A stretch of 64,000 bases of DNA from Pseudomonas sivasensis (GCF_013778505.1 NZ_JAAOWU010000010.1:124001-188000); one strand, 5' to 3'. Shown: positions 43,054 through 52,081, numbered from the stretch's first letter. Numbers and translations are program-made. Notes: a model not told the origin generated them from the sequence alone.

Positions 43054-44874
43054 TCAGTTCTTGGCTTTCTTGGCAGCGCGGGTACGCTCGCCTTCGTCCA
43101 GGATCTTCTTACGCAGGCGGATCGACTTAGGCGTAACTTCGCACAGCTCGTCGTCCTGGATGAATTCCAGGGCCTGTTCCAGGGTGAAGCGAACAGGTGG
43201 GACCAGAGCGATGGTTTCGTCTTTGCCCGAAGCACGCATGTTGTCGAGCTTCTTGCCTTTGGTTGGGTTGACGCCCATGTCGTTGTCACGGCTGTTCAGA
43301 CCAACGATCTGACCGTTGTAGATCTCTTGACCGTGTTCAACGAACAGCTTGCCACGCGCCTGGAGGGTTTCCAGGGAGTAGGTCAGTGCCTTGCCAGTCT
43401 CAACCGATACCAGAACACCGTTCTGACGGCCGGACATGTCGCCGGACTTCATGGTGTCGTAGCGATCGAAGATCGAGGTCAGGATGCCAGCGCCGTTGGT
43501 CAGGGTCAGGAACTGGTTACGGAAACCGATCAGACCACGAGCAGGGATGTTGTATTCCAGACGCACACGGCCTTTGCCATCCGGCACCATGTTGGTCAGG
43601 TCGCCTTTACGCAGGCCCATCTCTTCCATGACCTTGCCCTGGGATTCTTCAGGGGTGTCGATGGTTACGTTTTCGAACGGTTCCTGCTTCACGCCGTCAA
43701 CTTGACGGATGATCACTTCTGGACGACCAACGCCCATTTCGAAGCCTTCGCGACGCATGGTTTCGATCAGTACCGAGAGGTGCAGCTCACCACGGCCGGA
43801 AACCTTGAACTTGTCAGCCGAGTCGCCTTCTTCAACGCGCAGTGCAACGTTGTACAGCAGCTCTTTGTCCAGACGTTCCTTGATGTTACGGGAAGTCACG
43901 AACTTGCCTTCTTTACCGCAGAAAGGCGAGTCGTTTACCTGGAAGGTCATGGAAACGGTTGGTTCGTCAACGGTCAGAGGCTTCATCGCCTCGACGTTGT
44001 CCGGCTGGCACAGGGTGTCGGAGATGAACAGGGAGTCCATACCGCTCACGCATACGATGTCGCCAGCGAAAGCTTCTTCAACGTCGATACGGTGCAGACC
44101 GTGGTGACCCATCAGCTTCAGGATACGACCGTTACGCTTCTTGCCGTCGGCGCCGATAGCAACAACCGGGGTGTTCGGCTTGACGCTACCACGAGCGATA
44201 CGGCCAACACCGATAACACCCAGGAAGCTGTTGTAGTCCAGTGCCGAGATTTGCATCTGGAACGGGCCGTCACGGTCAACTTTTGGAGCCGGTACGTTGT
44301 CGACGATCGACTGGTACAGCGGGGTCATGTCTTCAGCCATGTCGGTGTGTTCCAGACCGGCAATGCCGTTCAGGGCCGAGGCGTACACGACTTTGAAGTC
44401 CAGCTGTTCTTCGGTAGCACCCAGGTTGTCGAACAGGTCGAAGATCTGGTCCAGAACCCAGTCCGGACGCGCGCCCGGACGGTCAACCTTGTTGATGCAC
44501 ACGATCGGACGCAGGCCGGCTTCGAAAGCCTTCTTGGTCACGAAACGGGTTTGCGGCATAGGGCCGTCTTGGGCATCAACCAGCAGCAGAACGGAGTCAA
44601 CCATCGACATTACGCGTTCTACTTCGCCGCCGAAGTCGGCGTGGCCCGGGGTGTCCACGATGTTGATGTGGTAGCCGTTCCAGTTGATAGCGGTGTTTTT
44701 TGCCAGGATGGTAATACCGCGCTCTTTTTCCTGGTCGTTGGAGTCCATCACGCGCTCGTCGTTGAGCTCGTTGCGCTCCAGGGTGCCGGATTGACGCAGG
44801 AGTTTGTCTACCAGGGTGGTTTTACCATGGTCAACGTGAGCAATGATGGCGATGTTACGTAGATTTTCGATCAC
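43054..44874 (-). CDS. typA: Ribosome-associated GTPase TypA/BipA
   Basis: This translational GTPase binds the ribosome under stress and helps 50S assembly. It has 606 residues. The G1 motif AHVDHGKTT is at 12-20; DTPGHADFGGEV (G3) and NKVDRPGARPDW (G4) follow. Elongation-factor-like domains come next, then the BipA-specific C-terminal domain. It is monocistronic: 139 bp separate its start from the end of thiI, and a strong terminator follows. Confidence 0.97.
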   Translation of the reverse strand: MIENLRNIAIIAHVDHGKTTLVDKLLRQSGTLERNELNDERVMDSNDQEKERGITILAKNTAINWNGYHINIVDTPGHADFGGEVERVMSMVDSVLLLVDAQDGPMPQTRFVTKKAFEAGLRPIVCINKVDRPGARPDWVLDQIFDLFDNLGATEEQLDFKVVYASALNGIAGLEHTDMAEDMTPLYQSIVDNVPAPKVDRDGPFQMQISALDYNSFLGVIGVGRIARGSVKPNTPVVAIGADGKKRNGRILKLMGHHGLHRIDVEEAFAGDIVCVSGMDSLFISDTLCQPDNVEAMKPLTVDEPTVSMTFQVNDSPFCGKEGKFVTSRNIKERLDKELLYNVALRVEEGDSADKFKVSGRGELHLSVLIETMRREGFEMGVGRPEVIIRQVDGVKQEPFENVTIDTPEESQGKVMEEMGLRKGDLTNMVPDGKGRVRLEYNIPARGLIGFRNQFLTLTNGAGILTSIFDRYDTMKSGDMSGRQNGVLVSVETGKALTYSLETLQARGKLFVEHGQEIYNGQIVGLNSRDNDMGVNPTKGKKLDNMRASGKDETIALVPPVRFTLEQALEFIQDDELCEVTPKSIRLRKKILDEGERTRAAKKAKN

Positions 44875-45013
44875 TTGTGTATCTCGATCAGAGGATTCGG
44901 TGTGCTGACAGGTCGTGGCAGCGATTTACAGTAGAGTCAGGCCTTGCCGTTACAGCTTGACGGCAGAGTCGGGGGGCCGGTGACGCAGGCCACAGGCAAA
45001 CAGCCCCGGGCTC

Positions 45014-46468
45014 TTAGCTCGGTCGATAAACGCGCACATTGGCATGCCCCTCACTGAGCAAATGGTGGGCATGCAGGCGACTCATCACGCCTTTGTCGCA
45101 ATACAGCAGGTACTGACGGCTGTCATCCAGTTCCTTGAAACGCGCGTTCAATGCGTAGAACGGCAGCGTTTGTACGTCGACGCCAGGAATTTCCAGCGGC
45201 TCATCTTCAGCGGCATCCGGGTGACGGATGTCGACAACAATCTGGCCGGCCAGGGCTTCACTGACTTCTTCGATCTGCACATCCTGGCCCAATTCGTCGA
45301 TAACACGATCGATCGGGACCAGCTTGGCGTTCTGAAGCGCACGCTCCAGAATCGCCATATCAAACTGTTGTTCTTCGTACTCCACGCGGTTGCGCTTGGC
45401 GTGGGTCTTGGGATTCACCGAGATGACCCCGCAGTATTCAGGCATATGCTTGGCGAAGTCGGCGGTGCCGATTTCTTCTGCCAAATCGATGATGTCCTGC
45501 TTGTGGCTGGCGATCAGTGGGCGCAACACCAGCTTCTCGGTCACGCAGTCGATCAGCGACAGGTTCGGCAGCGTCTGGCTGGAAACCTGGGAAATCGCTT
45601 CGCCGGTCACCAGGGCGTCGATCTGCAACTGATCGGCAATCCGAGACGCAGCGCGCAACATCATACGCTTCAATACTACGCCCATATGACTGTTATCGAC
45701 TTTACCGAGAATTTCGCCCAGCACTTCCTCAAACGGTACGCTCACAAATAGCACGCGTTGGGAGCTGCCGTACTTCTTCCAGATAAAGTGCGCGACTTCC
45801 ATCACGCCCAATTCGTGTGCACGCCCACCCAGATTAAAGAAGCAGAAGTGGCTCATCAGGCCGCGGCGCATGATCTGGTAGGCCGCGACCGTGGAATCGA
45901 AACCGCCGGACATCAATACCAGGGTCTGTTCCAGGGCGCCCAACGGGTAGCCGCCGATGCTGTCGTGCTGGCTGTGAATCACAAACAACCGTTGGTCGCG
46001 AATTTCCATGCGCACTTCAATTTGTGGCGCTTTTAAGGAAATTCCGGCGGCGCCGCACTCGCGACGCAGCTTGCTGCCGACGTATTTCTCGACGTCCATG
46101 GAGCTGAATGGGTGCTTGCCGGCACGCTTGCAGCGTACCGAAAAAATCTTGCCTTCAAGGCTGTCACCGAAGTGCCGTTTGCATTTTTCGGTGATGTCAT
46201 CGAAGTCGCCCAGCGGGTACTCATCCACCTGGAGGAAATGCGCGATACCCGGCATGCAGCTCAGGCGCTCGGTCATGTCCTTCAAGGCTTTGGCGTCGGT
46301 GAGGCGGGTTTCCAGTTCGAGGTTGTCCCACACACCGTTCACCACCACAGCCGGGTCCAGATCGCGGAGCACGGCACGGATGTTCTTGGCCAACTGACGG
46401 ATGAAACGCATCCGTACCGGTCGGCTCTTGATGGTGATCTCGGGGAAGACTTTAACGATTAATTTCAT
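45014..46468 (-). CDS. thiI: tRNA 4-thiouridine synthase / thiamine sulfur carrier protein, ThiI
   Basis: This enzyme transfers sulfur to U8 of tRNA and, in many bacteria, to ThiS for thiamine synthesis. The ATG at 46468 (MKLIVKVFPEITIKSRPVRM) matches the conserved N-terminus and gives 484 residues. In order: a ferredoxin-like/THUMP region (about 1-165), a PP-loop ATPase (SGGFDSTVA, about 185), and a C-terminal rhodanese domain whose catalytic Cys is in LLYCDKGVMS. The full-length form with rhodanese is the enterobacterial/pseudomonad type. It is divergent from glnA. Confidence 0.96.
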   Translation of the reverse strand: MKLIVKVFPEITIKSRPVRMRFIRQLAKNIRAVLRDLDPAVVVNGVWDNLELETRLTDAKALKDMTERLSCMPGIAHFLQVDEYPLGDFDDITEKCKRHFGDSLEGKIFSVRCKRAGKHPFSSMDVEKYVGSKLRRECGAAGISLKAPQIEVRMEIRDQRLFVIHSQHDSIGGYPLGALEQTLVLMSGGFDSTVAAYQIMRRGLMSHFCFFNLGGRAHELGVMEVAHFIWKKYGSSQRVLFVSVPFEEVLGEILGKVDNSHMGVVLKRMMLRAASRIADQLQIDALVTGEAISQVSSQTLPNLSLIDCVTEKLVLRPLIASHKQDIIDLAEEIGTADFAKHMPEYCGVISVNPKTHAKRNRVEYEEQQFDMAILERALQNAKLVPIDRVIDELGQDVQIEEVSEALAGQIVVDIRHPDAAEDEPLEIPGVDVQTLPFYALNARFKELDDSRQYLLYCDKGVMSRLHAHHLLSEGHANVRVYRPS

Positions 46469-46565
46469 GGAAACAGCGCGCGCAGGGCCTGCCGAAAAAG
46501 GGGGGCGCGGATTATAGCGGAAATCGCTCAAGGTTTAACCAGTTAATATGCACATCACTCGACTC

Positions 46566-46580
46566 GCACTAAAGCAGTGC
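46566..46580. promoter_or_regulatory. Probable NtrC enhancer site upstream of glnA
   Basis: The perfect inverted repeat GCACT-AAAGC-AGTGC fits the NtrC pattern (GCAC half-sites facing GTGC). It lies about 105 bp upstream of the glnA sigma-54 promoter, a usual enhancer distance. A weaker TGCACC...GGGGCG match lies at 46636-46653. Confidence 0.65.
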
Positions 46581-46684
46581 ATTTGCATGCATCGACGCCA
46601 CATTGCAGTGCGCGAATTTCGCGCTTTTGTCGCAATGCACCTTTATAGGGGCGTTTTTGGAGCAAAAAACCCATGTTGGCGCAC

Positions 46685-46702
46685 TGGCATGCAATTTGCT
46701 CT
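46685..46702 (+). promoter_or_regulatory. Sigma-54 promoter for glnA
   Basis: TGGCATGCAATTTGCTCT: GG (46686-46687) and GC (46698-46699) are separated by exactly 10 bp, with TTGCT at the -12 element. Transcription should start near 46711, leaving a leader of about 90 bases before the glnA ATG. Confidence 0.85.
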
Positions 46703-46802
46703 CTTGTGAGGCAGGTTGCCATGGCGGACTATCCGCGCCGGCATCACCCACATTCTAAGGGCTAACTCCACTACCCCAGCCCGAAGCCACCCGGAGGACA
46801 CT

Positions 46803-48209
46803 ATGTCGAAGTCGGTTCAACTCATCAAAGATCATGACGTTAAATGGATTGATCTGCGCTTCACGGACACCAAAGGCACTCAGCACCACGTGACCATGCC
46901 GGCTCGCGATGCGCTGGATGATGCGTTCTTCGAAGAAGGCAAAATGTTCGACGGTTCCTCCATCGCTGGCTGGAAAGGCATCGAAGCCTCCGACATGATC
47001 CTGATGCCGGACGACAGCACTGCCGTGCTGGACCCGTTCACCGAAGAAGCCACCCTGATCCTGGTGTGCGACGTGATCGAGCCTTCGACCATGCAAGGCT
47101 ACGACCGCGACCCACGTGCGATCGCCAAGCGTGCCGAGGAATACCTGAAGTCGACCGGTATCGGTGACACCGTATTCGTAGGCCCAGAGCCAGAATTCTT
47201 CATCTTTGACCAAGTGAAGTTCAAGTCCGACATCTCCGGCTCCATGTTCAAGATCTACTCTGAACAAGGTTCGTGGATGTCCGATCAGGACGTGGAAGGC
47301 GGCAACCATGGCCACCGTCCAGGCATCAAAGGTGGTTACTTCCCAGTTCCGCCGTTCGACCACGACCACGAAATCCGTACCTCCATGTGCAACGCCATGG
47401 AAGACATGGGCCTGGTCATCGAAGTTCACCACCACGAAGTGGCGACTGCCGGCCAGAACGAAATCGGTGTGAAGTTCAACACCCTGGTTGCCAAGGCTGA
47501 CGAAGTTCAGACCCTGAAGTACTGCGTACACAACACTGCCGTTGCCTACGGCCGTACCGCAACCTTCATGCCTAAGCCTCTGTACGGCGATAACGGTTCG
47601 GGTATGCACGTTCACCTGTCCATCGCCAAAGATGGCAAGAACACTTTCGCTGGCGAAGGTTATGCCGGCCTGTCCGATACCGCCCTGTACTTCATCGGCG
47701 GCATCATCAAGCACGGTAAGGCCCTGAACGGCTTCACCAACCCTTCGACCAACTCCTACAAGCGTCTGGTCCCAGGTTTCGAAGCTCCGGTAATGCTGGC
47801 CTACTCGGCGCGCAACCGTTCCGCTTCGATCCGTATTCCTTACGTCTCCAGCCCACGCGCTCGCCGTATCGAAGCTCGCTTCCCGGATCCAGCAGCCAAC
47901 CCTTACCTGGCCTTCGCTGCTCTGGTTATGGCCGGCCTGGACGGTATCCAGAACAAGATCCACCCTGGCGACGCTGCCGACAAAAACTTGTACGACCTGC
48001 CGCCTGAAGAGGCCAAAGAGATCCCACAAGTGTGCGGCAGCCTGAAAGAAGCCCTGGAAGAGCTGGACAAGGGCCGTGCGTTCCTGACCAAAGGCGGCGT
48101 ATTCAGCGACGACTTCATCGACGCTTACATCGGCCTGAAAAGCGAAGAAGAAATCAAGGTTCGTACCTTCGTACACCCACTGGAATACGAGCTGTACTAC
48201 AGCTGCTGA
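46803..48209 (+). CDS. glnA: Glutamine synthetase type I
   Basis: This enzyme assimilates ammonium by making glutamine from glutamate and ATP. It has 468 residues from the ATG at 46803, with GGAGG 5 bp upstream. Family signatures include MFDGSSIAGWK, VGPEPEFFIFD, the ATP-binding NGSGMHVH and the KRLVPGFEAPV region. The adenylylation Tyr lies in KNLYDLPPEEAKEIP, so activity is expected to be controlled by GlnE. Transcription is expected to depend on sigma-54 and NtrC. A strong terminator follows. Confidence 0.98.
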   Translation: MSKSVQLIKDHDVKWIDLRFTDTKGTQHHVTMPARDALDDAFFEEGKMFDGSSIAGWKGIEASDMILMPDDSTAVLDPFTEEATLILVCDVIEPSTMQGYDRDPRAIAKRAEEYLKSTGIGDTVFVGPEPEFFIFDQVKFKSDISGSMFKIYSEQGSWMSDQDVEGGNHGHRPGIKGGYFPVPPFDHDHEIRTSMCNAMEDMGLVIEVHHHEVATAGQNEIGVKFNTLVAKADEVQTLKYCVHNTAVAYGRTATFMPKPLYGDNGSGMHVHLSIAKDGKNTFAGEGYAGLSDTALYFIGGIIKHGKALNGFTNPSTNSYKRLVPGFEAPVMLAYSARNRSASIRIPYVSSPRARRIEARFPDPAANPYLAFAALVMAGLDGIQNKIHPGDAADKNLYDLPPEEAKEIPQVCGSLKEALEELDKGRAFLTKGGVFSDDFIDAYIGLKSEEEIKVRTFVHPLEYELYYSC

Positions 48210-48238
48210 TCCGGTAGCGCTGCTTAAAGTGGCGTGAC

Positions 48239-48269
48239 AAAAAAGACCTCCTTCGGGAGGTCTTTTTTT
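48239..48269 (+). terminator. Rho-independent terminator of glnA
   Basis: AAAAAAGACCTCC, a TTCG tetraloop and GGAGGTCTTTTTTT form a strong hairpin with a T-run, about 30 bp after the glnA stop codon. Confidence 0.95.
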
Positions 48270-48314
48270 GCCCGTGAATTACACAGTTCCACACCTGCAA
48301 ACCTAATCAAAAAG

Positions 48315-48403
48315 GTGGGAGGGAGCTTGCTCCCGATAGCGGTGGGTCAGCTGATACAGGTGCTGACTGACACTCTGCTATCGGGGGCAAGCCCCCTCCC
48401 ACA
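48315..48403. repeat. REPIN abutting a ribosome binding site
   Basis: A symmetric inverted pair of about 89 bp begins GTGGGAGGGAGCTTGCTCC and ends CCCCTCCCACA. Its last bases run straight into AAGGAG, the ribosome site of the next gene. An element of this kind is usually in 3' regions; here it is the immediate 5' leader of a gene. Confidence 0.92.
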
Positions 48404-48415
48404 AGGAGATCAGCA

Positions 48416-48952
48416 TTGAAACGTCGACTTGTGTTCGCTCTATTATTCGTCAGCGCCAGTGCATTCGCTGCACCGCCGACACTGGAGCCATTGCTCAACA
48501 GCATCGCCGAACGCCTGACCATTGCCGACCAGGTGGCCCTGAGCAAATGGGACAGCAAAAAACCGGTAGAAGACAAAAAGCGCGAGCAAGATGTGCTCGC
48601 CAGCGTCATTGCCCAGGCACCGAGCTACAAACTGGAGCCCGCCGCCGCCGAGCAATTTTTCTCGGCGCAGATCGAGGCAAACAAGCTGGTGCAGTACACC
48701 CACCTGTCCGACTGGCAGTTCCAGGGCAAGGCACCCGACGACCCGCGCCCGGACCTGGTAAAGCAGATTCGCCCGCAACTGGATCAATTGCAAAAACGCC
48801 TGCTGCAACAACTGGCGGACTTCACTCCACAACGTACCGACCCGCAGTGCCCTCAATGGCTGGCCGAAGCGGTACATGAGCCGCTGAACGACCCACTGCG
48901 GCAATTGGCGATGATCCGCGCTACGGGCGAGCTGTGTATCTACAAAGACTAA
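48416..48952 (+). CDS. Secreted chorismate mutase, AroQ-gamma type
   Basis: This is a periplasmic or secreted chorismate mutase (chorismate to prephenate) of the AroQ-gamma class, 178 residues. A signal peptide (MKRRLVFALLFVSASAFA) precedes an all-helical domain. Likely active-site residues are in ERLTIADQVALSKW, KKPVEDKKREQDVL and EQFFSAQIEANKLVQ. The start is a TTG at 48416 with AAGGAG 7 bp upstream, set directly behind a REPIN. It lies between glnA and ntrBC, but its role there is unclear; the biological purpose of exported chorismate mutases is unsettled. Confidence 0.9.
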   Translation: MKRRLVFALLFVSASAFAAPPTLEPLLNSIAERLTIADQVALSKWDSKKPVEDKKREQDVLASVIAQAPSYKLEPAAAEQFFSAQIEANKLVQYTHLSDWQFQGKAPDDPRPDLVKQIRPQLDQLQKRLLQQLADFTPQRTDPQCPQWLAEAVHEPLNDPLRQLAMIRATGELCIYKD

Positions 48953-49263
48953 AACTGTAACCCCGATCCAAAAATGTGGAAGAGGGGCAACCCCTCCCAC
49001 ATTTGATTTATATGATTTCGGCACTTCCTGAACAACCTTCACAAAACCGCACTATATTGGTGCGACATCCTGCACCCACCCCAATGACTAACACCATTTT
49101 GGTTCGAAACTTCCCGTTCAAGCTGGCAGAACGCCACAGTTTCGGGCCCTAACCCCCCATTTCAGGGCTTTCGCGCTTCTTTTCGGAGCCTTGGTTTGGT
49201 TTTTGCATTTTCCTTGTATCAGCGTGTGCCTCAAGCCCGCGCCTTGCTCCAAAAGAGGTCCTG
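48953..49263. other. Intergenic region upstream of ntrB
   Basis: This 311-bp region holds a short REP-like hairpin (48975-49001) at its left end and must contain the ntrBC promoter. A TTGG...TTGCA arrangement at 49192-49207 has 9 bp, not 10, between GG and GC, so I do not call it sigma-54. A CTTGTAT half-site resembling the HutC operator is at 49213-49219. No gene is evident. Confidence 0.4.
48975..49001. repeat. Short degenerate REP hairpin, possible terminator
   Basis: TGTGGAAGAGGGG-CAA-CCCCTCCCACA forms a compact hairpin with one unpaired base, about 22 bp after the chorismate mutase stop codon. It looks like two REP arms collapsed together, or one degenerate REP. Flanking A- and T-rich bases could let it end transcription. 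Confidence 0.65.
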
Positions 49264-50349
49264 ATGACCATCAGCGATGCACTGCACCGTTTGCTACTCG
49301 ACAACCTGACCACCGCGACCATCCTGCTCAATGACGACTTGCGTCTTGAGTACATGAACCCGGCGGCGGAGATGCTTCTGGCCATCAGTGGCCAGCGCAG
49401 CCATGGGCAGTTCATCAGCGAGCTGTTCACCGAGTCGGCCGAAGCCTTGAGCTCGTTACGCCAGGCGGTGGAGCAGGCGCATCCATTCACCAAGCGTGAA
49501 GCGATGCTCACGGCCCTTACCGGGCAGACATTGACCGTCGACTACGCTGTGACCCCGATCCTGAGCAACGGCGCGACCCTGCTGCTGCTTGAAGTACATC
49601 CCCGTGACCGCCTGCTGCGCATCACCAAAGAAGAAGCGCAGTTGTCCAAGCAAGAAACCAGCAAGATGCTGGTACGTGGCCTCGCCCATGAGATCAAGAA
49701 CCCGTTGGGCGGCATCCGTGGCGCAGCGCAGTTGCTGGCCCGCGAGTTACCGGACGAGAACCTCAAGGACTACACCAACGTCATCATCGAAGAAGCCGAC
49801 CGCCTGCGTAACCTGGTGGACCGCATGCTCGGCTCCAACAAGCTGCCGTCCCTTGCGATGACCAACGTGCACGAAGTACTTGAGCGCGTCTGTCATCTGG
49901 TAGAGGCGGAAAGCCAGGGCTGCATCACCTTGGTGCGCGACTACGACCCGAGCATTCCCGACGTGTTGATCGACCGCGAACAGATGATCCAAGCGGTGCT
50001 CAACATCGTGCGCAACGCCATGCAGGCCATCAGCAGCCAGAACGAATTGCGCCTGGGCCGCATCAGCCTGCGCACCCGCGCACTGCGCCAGTTCACCATC
50101 GGCCACGTGCGCCATCGCCTGGTGACCAAGGTCGAGATCATCGACAACGGCCCAGGCATTCCTGCGGAACTTCAGGAAACTATCTTCTTTCCCATGGTCA
50201 GCGGCCGCCCGGACGGTACCGGGCTGGGCCTGGCCATCACCCAGAACATCATCAGCCAGCACCAGGGTCTGATCGAATGTGAGAGCCATCCCGGCCACAC
50301 CACGTTCTCGATCTTTCTGCCTCTGGAACAAGGAGCCCCATCGACATGA
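49264..50349 (+). CDS. ntrB: Nitrogen regulation sensor histidine kinase NtrB
   Basis: This cytoplasmic histidine kinase/phosphatase senses nitrogen status through PII and controls NtrC. It has 361 residues. A PAS domain (about 10-115) is followed by the dimerisation/phosphoacceptor domain with His142 in RGLAHEIKNPLGG. The ATP-binding domain comes last, with N-box IVRNAMQAI and G-boxes DNGPGIP and DGTGLGLAI. GAGG lies upstream of the ATG. It overlaps ntrC by 4 bp (ATGA). Confidence 0.97.
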   Translation: MTISDALHRLLLDNLTTATILLNDDLRLEYMNPAAEMLLAISGQRSHGQFISELFTESAEALSSLRQAVEQAHPFTKREAMLTALTGQTLTVDYAVTPILSNGATLLLLEVHPRDRLLRITKEEAQLSKQETSKMLVRGLAHEIKNPLGGIRGAAQLLARELPDENLKDYTNVIIEEADRLRNLVDRMLGSNKLPSLAMTNVHEVLERVCHLVEAESQGCITLVRDYDPSIPDVLIDREQMIQAVLNIVRNAMQAISSQNELRLGRISLRTRALRQFTIGHVRHRLVTKVEIIDNGPGIPAELQETIFFPMVSGRPDGTGLGLAITQNIISQHQGLIECESHPGHTTFSIFLPLEQGAPST

Positions 50350-51782
50350 GCCGTAGTGAAACTGTCTGGATCGTCGATGACGACCGTTCTATCCGCTGGG
50401 TCCTTGAGAAAGCCTTGCAACAGGAAGGCATGACCACCCAGAGCTTCGACAGCGCCGACGGGGTGATGAGCCGCCTGGCGCGCCAGCAGCCCGACGTGAT
50501 TATTTCTGACATCCGCATGCCAGGCGCCAGTGGCCTGGACCTGCTGGCACGCATCCGCGAGCAGCACCCGCGCCTGCCGGTGATCATCATGACTGCGCAC
50601 TCCGACCTGGACAGCGCTGTCGCGTCTTACCAGGGCGGCGCATTCGAATACCTGCCCAAGCCGTTTGACGTGGACGAGGCTGTGGCGCTGGTCAAGCGCG
50701 CCAACCAGCACGCCCAGGAACAACAGAATCAGGAAGCCCCGCCGGCCCTGACCCGCACCCCGGAAATCATCGGTGAAGCGCCGGCGATGCAGGAAGTGTT
50801 TCGCGCCATCGGGCGCTTGAGCCACTCCAACATCACCGTGCTGATCAACGGCGAGTCGGGTACCGGTAAAGAGCTGGTAGCCCACGCTCTGCACCGTCAT
50901 AGCCCACGGGCAGCGTCGCCGTTTATCGCACTGAACATGGCAGCGATCCCCAAGGACTTGATGGAGTCCGAGTTGTTCGGCCATGAGAAAGGCGCGTTCA
51001 CCGGCGCCGCCAACCTGCGTCGCGGACGCTTTGAACAGGCGGATGGTGGCACGCTGTTCCTCGATGAGATCGGCGATATGCCGGCCGACACCCAGACTCG
51101 CCTGCTGCGCGTACTGGCGGACGGCGAGTTCTACCGCGTGGGCGGTCACACACCGGTCAAGGTTGATGTGCGCATCATCGCCGCGACTCACCAGAACCTG
51201 GAAACCCTGGTGCATGCGGGCAAGTTCCGTGAGGACTTGTTCCATCGCCTCAACGTGATTCGCATCCACATCCCCCGCATGTCGGACCGCCGCGAAGATA
51301 TCCCCACCCTCGCCCGCCACTTCCTCAGCCGCGCCGCCCTGGAGCTGGCGGTCGAGCCGAAGCTTTTGAAAAGCGAGACCGAGGAATACCTGAAGAACCT
51401 GCCATGGCCAGGCAACGTGCGCCAGTTGGAGAACACCTGCCGCTGGATCACGGTGATGGCGTCCGGGCGCGAAGTGCATATCGGCGACCTGCCGCCGGAG
51501 CTTTTGAGCCTGCCGCAGGATTCGGCACCAGTGACCAATTGGGAGCAGGCGCTGCGTCAATGGGCCGACCAGGCACTGGCACGGGGCCAGTCGAACCTGC
51601 TGGACAGTGCCGTACCAGCGTTCGAGCGGATCATGATCGAGACCGCCCTCAAGCACACCGCCGGCCGCCGGCGCGATGCTGCGGTGTTGCTGGGCTGGGG
51701 TCGCAATACCCTGACGCGCAAGATCAAGGAGCTGGGCATGAAAGTGGACGGTGGTGACGACGATGAGGGCGACGACGCCTGA
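50346..51782 (+). CDS. ntrC: Nitrogen regulation response regulator NtrC
   Basis: This sigma-54 enhancer-binding protein activates nitrogen-scavenging genes when phosphorylated. It has 478 residues. The receiver domain carries Asp55 (IISDIRMPG). The AAA+ domain has Walker A GESGTGKE (169-176) and the sigma-54 contact loop GAFTGA (216-221). The C-terminal Fis-type helix-turn-helix is in GRRRDAAVLLGWGRNTLTRKIKEL. It is translationally coupled to ntrB. A REPIN, a terminator and the NrsZ small RNA follow. Confidence 0.98.
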   Translation: MSRSETVWIVDDDRSIRWVLEKALQQEGMTTQSFDSADGVMSRLARQQPDVIISDIRMPGASGLDLLARIREQHPRLPVIIMTAHSDLDSAVASYQGGAFEYLPKPFDVDEAVALVKRANQHAQEQQNQEAPPALTRTPEIIGEAPAMQEVFRAIGRLSHSNITVLINGESGTGKELVAHALHRHSPRAASPFIALNMAAIPKDLMESELFGHEKGAFTGAANLRRGRFEQADGGTLFLDEIGDMPADTQTRLLRVLADGEFYRVGGHTPVKVDVRIIAATHQNLETLVHAGKFREDLFHRLNVIRIHIPRMSDRREDIPTLARHFLSRAALELAVEPKLLKSETEEYLKNLPWPGNVRQLENTCRWITVMASGREVHIGDLPPELLSLPQDSAPVTNWEQALRQWADQALARGQSNLLDSAVPAFERIMIETALKHTAGRRRDAAVLLGWGRNTLTRKIKELGMKVDGGDDDEGDDA

Positions 51783-51805
51783 ATCTCGAATCCACTGAGG
51801 TCTAA

Positions 51806-51895
51806 TGTGGGAGGGGGGCTTGCTCCCGATAGCAGTAGGTCAGTCACAACATCTGTGCCTGATACACCGCCATCGGGAGCAAGCCCCCTCCCACA
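51806..51895. repeat. REPIN, GTGGGAGGGGGCTTG class
   Basis: A symmetric inverted pair of 90 bp, TGTGGGAGGGGGGCTTGC to GCAAGCCCCCTCCCACA, starts 24 bp after the ntrC stop codon. Confidence 0.93.
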
Positions 51896-52018
51896 TTTTG
51901 ACCTACACACGGACTCAGAACCGTGCACCGCTTCAATGCACCCTGTTCTAGCATCGCGCACACGTTCCACGCCCGAACCAACCGTTTTGTTAAGAGAATG
52001 CTGAATTCCGAAAACACC
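51896..52018. other. Spacer between REPIN and ntrC terminator
   Basis: No gene is evident. Two direct GCACC half-sites (51925-51929 and 51938-51942), 13 bp apart, could be a weak NtrC-binding site for the small RNA promoter about 140 bp downstream, but no full palindrome is present. Confidence 0.35.
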
Positions 52019-52041
52019 AAAGCCCCGTAATCCGGGGCTTT
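52019..52041 (+). terminator. Terminator after ntrC
   Basis: AAAGCCCCG-TAAT-CCGGGGCTTT forms a strong hairpin followed by a pyrimidine-rich GCGCTTTTT. It would end ntrBC transcription just before the small RNA promoter. Confidence 0.88.
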
Positions 52042-52081
52042 GCGCTTTTTGAAGAATTTTTTTGGCACAACTTAGCCACTC

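Noticed and set aside
49192..49207. TTGGTTTGGTTTTGCA upstream of ntrB as a sigma-54 promoter
   Set aside because: GG and GC are separated by 9 bp, not the required 10, and the -24 element lacks CAC.
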